Positions 19,801 to 19,898 of a stretch of 19,898 bases of DNA are shown one piece after another. Location: the NCBI GenBank assembly GCA_910588455.1, contig CAJUPG010000034.1, forward strand, positions 1-19,898, written 5' to 3'. Position 1 is the stretch's first letter. Each line of letters begins with the position of its first letter. The notes below the pieces were generated by a model. The model did no database searches. It was not told the DNA's origin and saw only the letters and a program-made list of their open reading frames with translations. Source of the DNA: an uncultured Oscillospiraceae bacterium. Its GTDB lineage: Bacteria > Bacillota > Clostridia > Oscillospirales > Oscillospiraceae. The translations under genes were made by a program, and so were the position numbers.

Positions 19801-19898
19801 AACGCCCACGGCGGCAGCGTCATTAACTGCTCCGCCCGGGGTCTGCGGCTGGACATCCAGAGCTACTACGCCAAGGTGTACCTGGGCGGCCTGGCGGG
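16861..19898 (+). CDS. Giant surface protein with type IV prepilin N-terminus and GLUG-type repeats (gene continues beyond the right edge)
   Basis: The frame is open from ATG 16861 to the window end, at least 1012 codons with no stop. The N-terminus is a class III (prepilin) signal: a short polar leader, cleavage site G|FSMVE with the conserved Glu at position +5, then the hydrophobic stem MMAAVAILIILLGISSVAAAYYV. So it should be cut by a prepilin peptidase and assembled into, or anchored by, a type IV pilus or competence-type pseudopilus. Residues about 380-535 hold GLUG-like repeats (NAGLFGS, AGGLAGGLEG, AGGLAGVASG, SAGLVGMAK), and 910-1012 another set (FRGTYNGGGHTIRG, AGLFGCSEGN, LGSLVGWNAHGG). 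The middle (about 670-860) was not recognised. Pilins are usually 130-200 aa, so this is a pilin stem carrying a large adhesin-like body. GAGG lies about 8 nt before the ATG. Confidence 0.82.
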   Translation, partial: MRNNTHNNRNSGFSMVEMMAAVAILIILLGISSVAAAYYVDYLKITELDNAAREIYMAAENRAGLLSSNQRLERLVDQGGNQVAGGCLIAKTDANMEDLLPSGTIDPALWDGDFYILYDAKSGCVTDVFYAEETIDGNADFAALRNASRDVRMRSEPMLGYYGGGKAEGSPIERLHTPGVTVLIRNEEKLTVEVNFEIPASAAGAAVTKSVKVLYNGREIELLQPAYSKRLVKPVNLETGTSFVWILDSLEEEEQFQKLIGGETLSFDQEVTVTASVELSMPGKRSSSAEASDTNHPLFDRSSDGETAKIKYLRHLQNLNCAFSNSTGSGELRAVQTANIACCSNTAYPDYSFLPIENEYLISYDGRERDIRDLYVDSDGNAGLFGSTTKDTAFQNIRLINATVKTSGDYAGALLGFGSGKTTMDNCWVYWEPTEQQSLMDLLVLDRGTGEGEYEYNYRISGKMAGGLAGGLEGDSEIKNSLAATLVSGKTQAGGLAGVASGKLTVTHSYADNYLEGKNSAGLVGMAKTLDLTNCYAAGFINMSGADQAAGLCLGVSTVHSQNVYSIMRYTQKPETAAFYYLTQTQENGSNAFNNSTYYLDFDLLPEPILGAVSCGYAEMTDSKDNDFAVRMGNAFVWKTSTGSHPYQIRWNQTSNNYDFPGLLNMPHYGDWTAEFKEPSLVYYEKYKDQNGVKYGFSGGNARYLVGKLDDDKPITLDGYAVAMLESDLDLNALPEITYTYNGQEMRQTLEKADVLSAVWENKNYYLIPLPEALTQTASEDFYQYLKFSFQKTTVETAQGEYFFNPHFAETVEPVRAQDRPGEGWTEETIAQQAAALLAKNYGTVSVRTPRHLYELSENRAYYRYSKTAQSITFQQDLDLNYATYTDYESGKLSSQFRQTPIGNETNRFRGTYNGGGHTIRGVVFKVPERGGATECAGLFGCSEGNLYNIVYQMDLEPEQMLKVSGGDGRSLYLGSLVGWNAHGGSVINCSARGLRLDIQSYYAKVYLGGLA

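Noticed and set aside
16822..19809. Several minus-strand ORFs opposite the giant pilin-like gene
   Set aside because: The plus frame is open throughout with a prepilin signal and GLUG repeats, so these are shadows; their translations show no domains.

Overview
The window reads as a moderately GC-rich Firmicute chromosome, most like a gut Clostridia/Oscillospiraceae-type genome. This placement is an inference from strong AGGAGG-type ribosome sites, AT-rich promoter islands between GC-rich genes, an AgrC/LytTR two-component pair, an RsiV-type domain, an LtaS-type protein and clostridial TRAP/sigma-54 wiring. No rRNA, tRNA, CRISPR array or insertion sequence was seen. Both ends cut through genes.

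Left part (1-8307). The N-terminal 176 codons of a UvrD/PcrA-like helicase (minus) lie downstream of a PAS-AAA+-Fis sigma-54 activator (minus). An AT-rich control region of about 350 bp separates the activator from a plus-strand operon: TRAP solute-binding lipoprotein dctP, small permease dctQ, large permease dctM, a YtcJ-like amidohydrolase and an ATZ/TRZ (SsnA-like) amidohydrolase. The control region holds a sigma-70-type promoter for the activator, repeated half-sites that overlap that promoter, a 24-bp near-palindrome, and a GG-N10-GC sigma-54 promoter facing the operon. The simplest reading is an inducible uptake-and-hydrolysis unit for a small, probably carboxylated, nitrogen-containing molecule. 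The substrate cannot be read from the sequence.

Middle part (8270-12960, minus strand). Ordinary genes: an LtaS/sulfatase-family membrane enzyme, ilvA-type threonine ammonia-lyase with an ACT domain, ribulose-phosphate 3-epimerase (rpe) and recR. A near-perfect hairpin shared with the TRAP operon ends the recR side. A 219-bp gap upstream of rpe is full of GC-rich hairpins, one of them placed like an attenuator.

Two-component part (12935-16362). A LytTR response regulator and an AgrC-like GHKL kinase overlap by ATGA (minus). The kinase is unusual: after the ATPase domain the same open frame continues through an extra membrane segment into an RsiV-type (DUF3298) domain, predicted to lie outside the cell. 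The leader of this operon carries five short repeats spaced 10/11/10/11 bp, directly before the ribosome site. More copies of the same motif lie upstream, among divergent promoters. One of those promoters leads into a structured leader and a 71-aa Cys-rich small ORF.

Right end (16370-19898). A small XRE repressor (minus) diverges from a very large plus-strand ORF that runs off the window (at least 1012 codons). This ORF starts with a type IV prepilin signal (cleavage G|FSMVE) and continues into GLUG-type repeats. The 152-bp divergent gap has two matched operators whose outer arms form a perfect 13-bp inverted repeat sitting on a plus-strand promoter, so the XRE protein probably controls the giant pilin-like surface protein.
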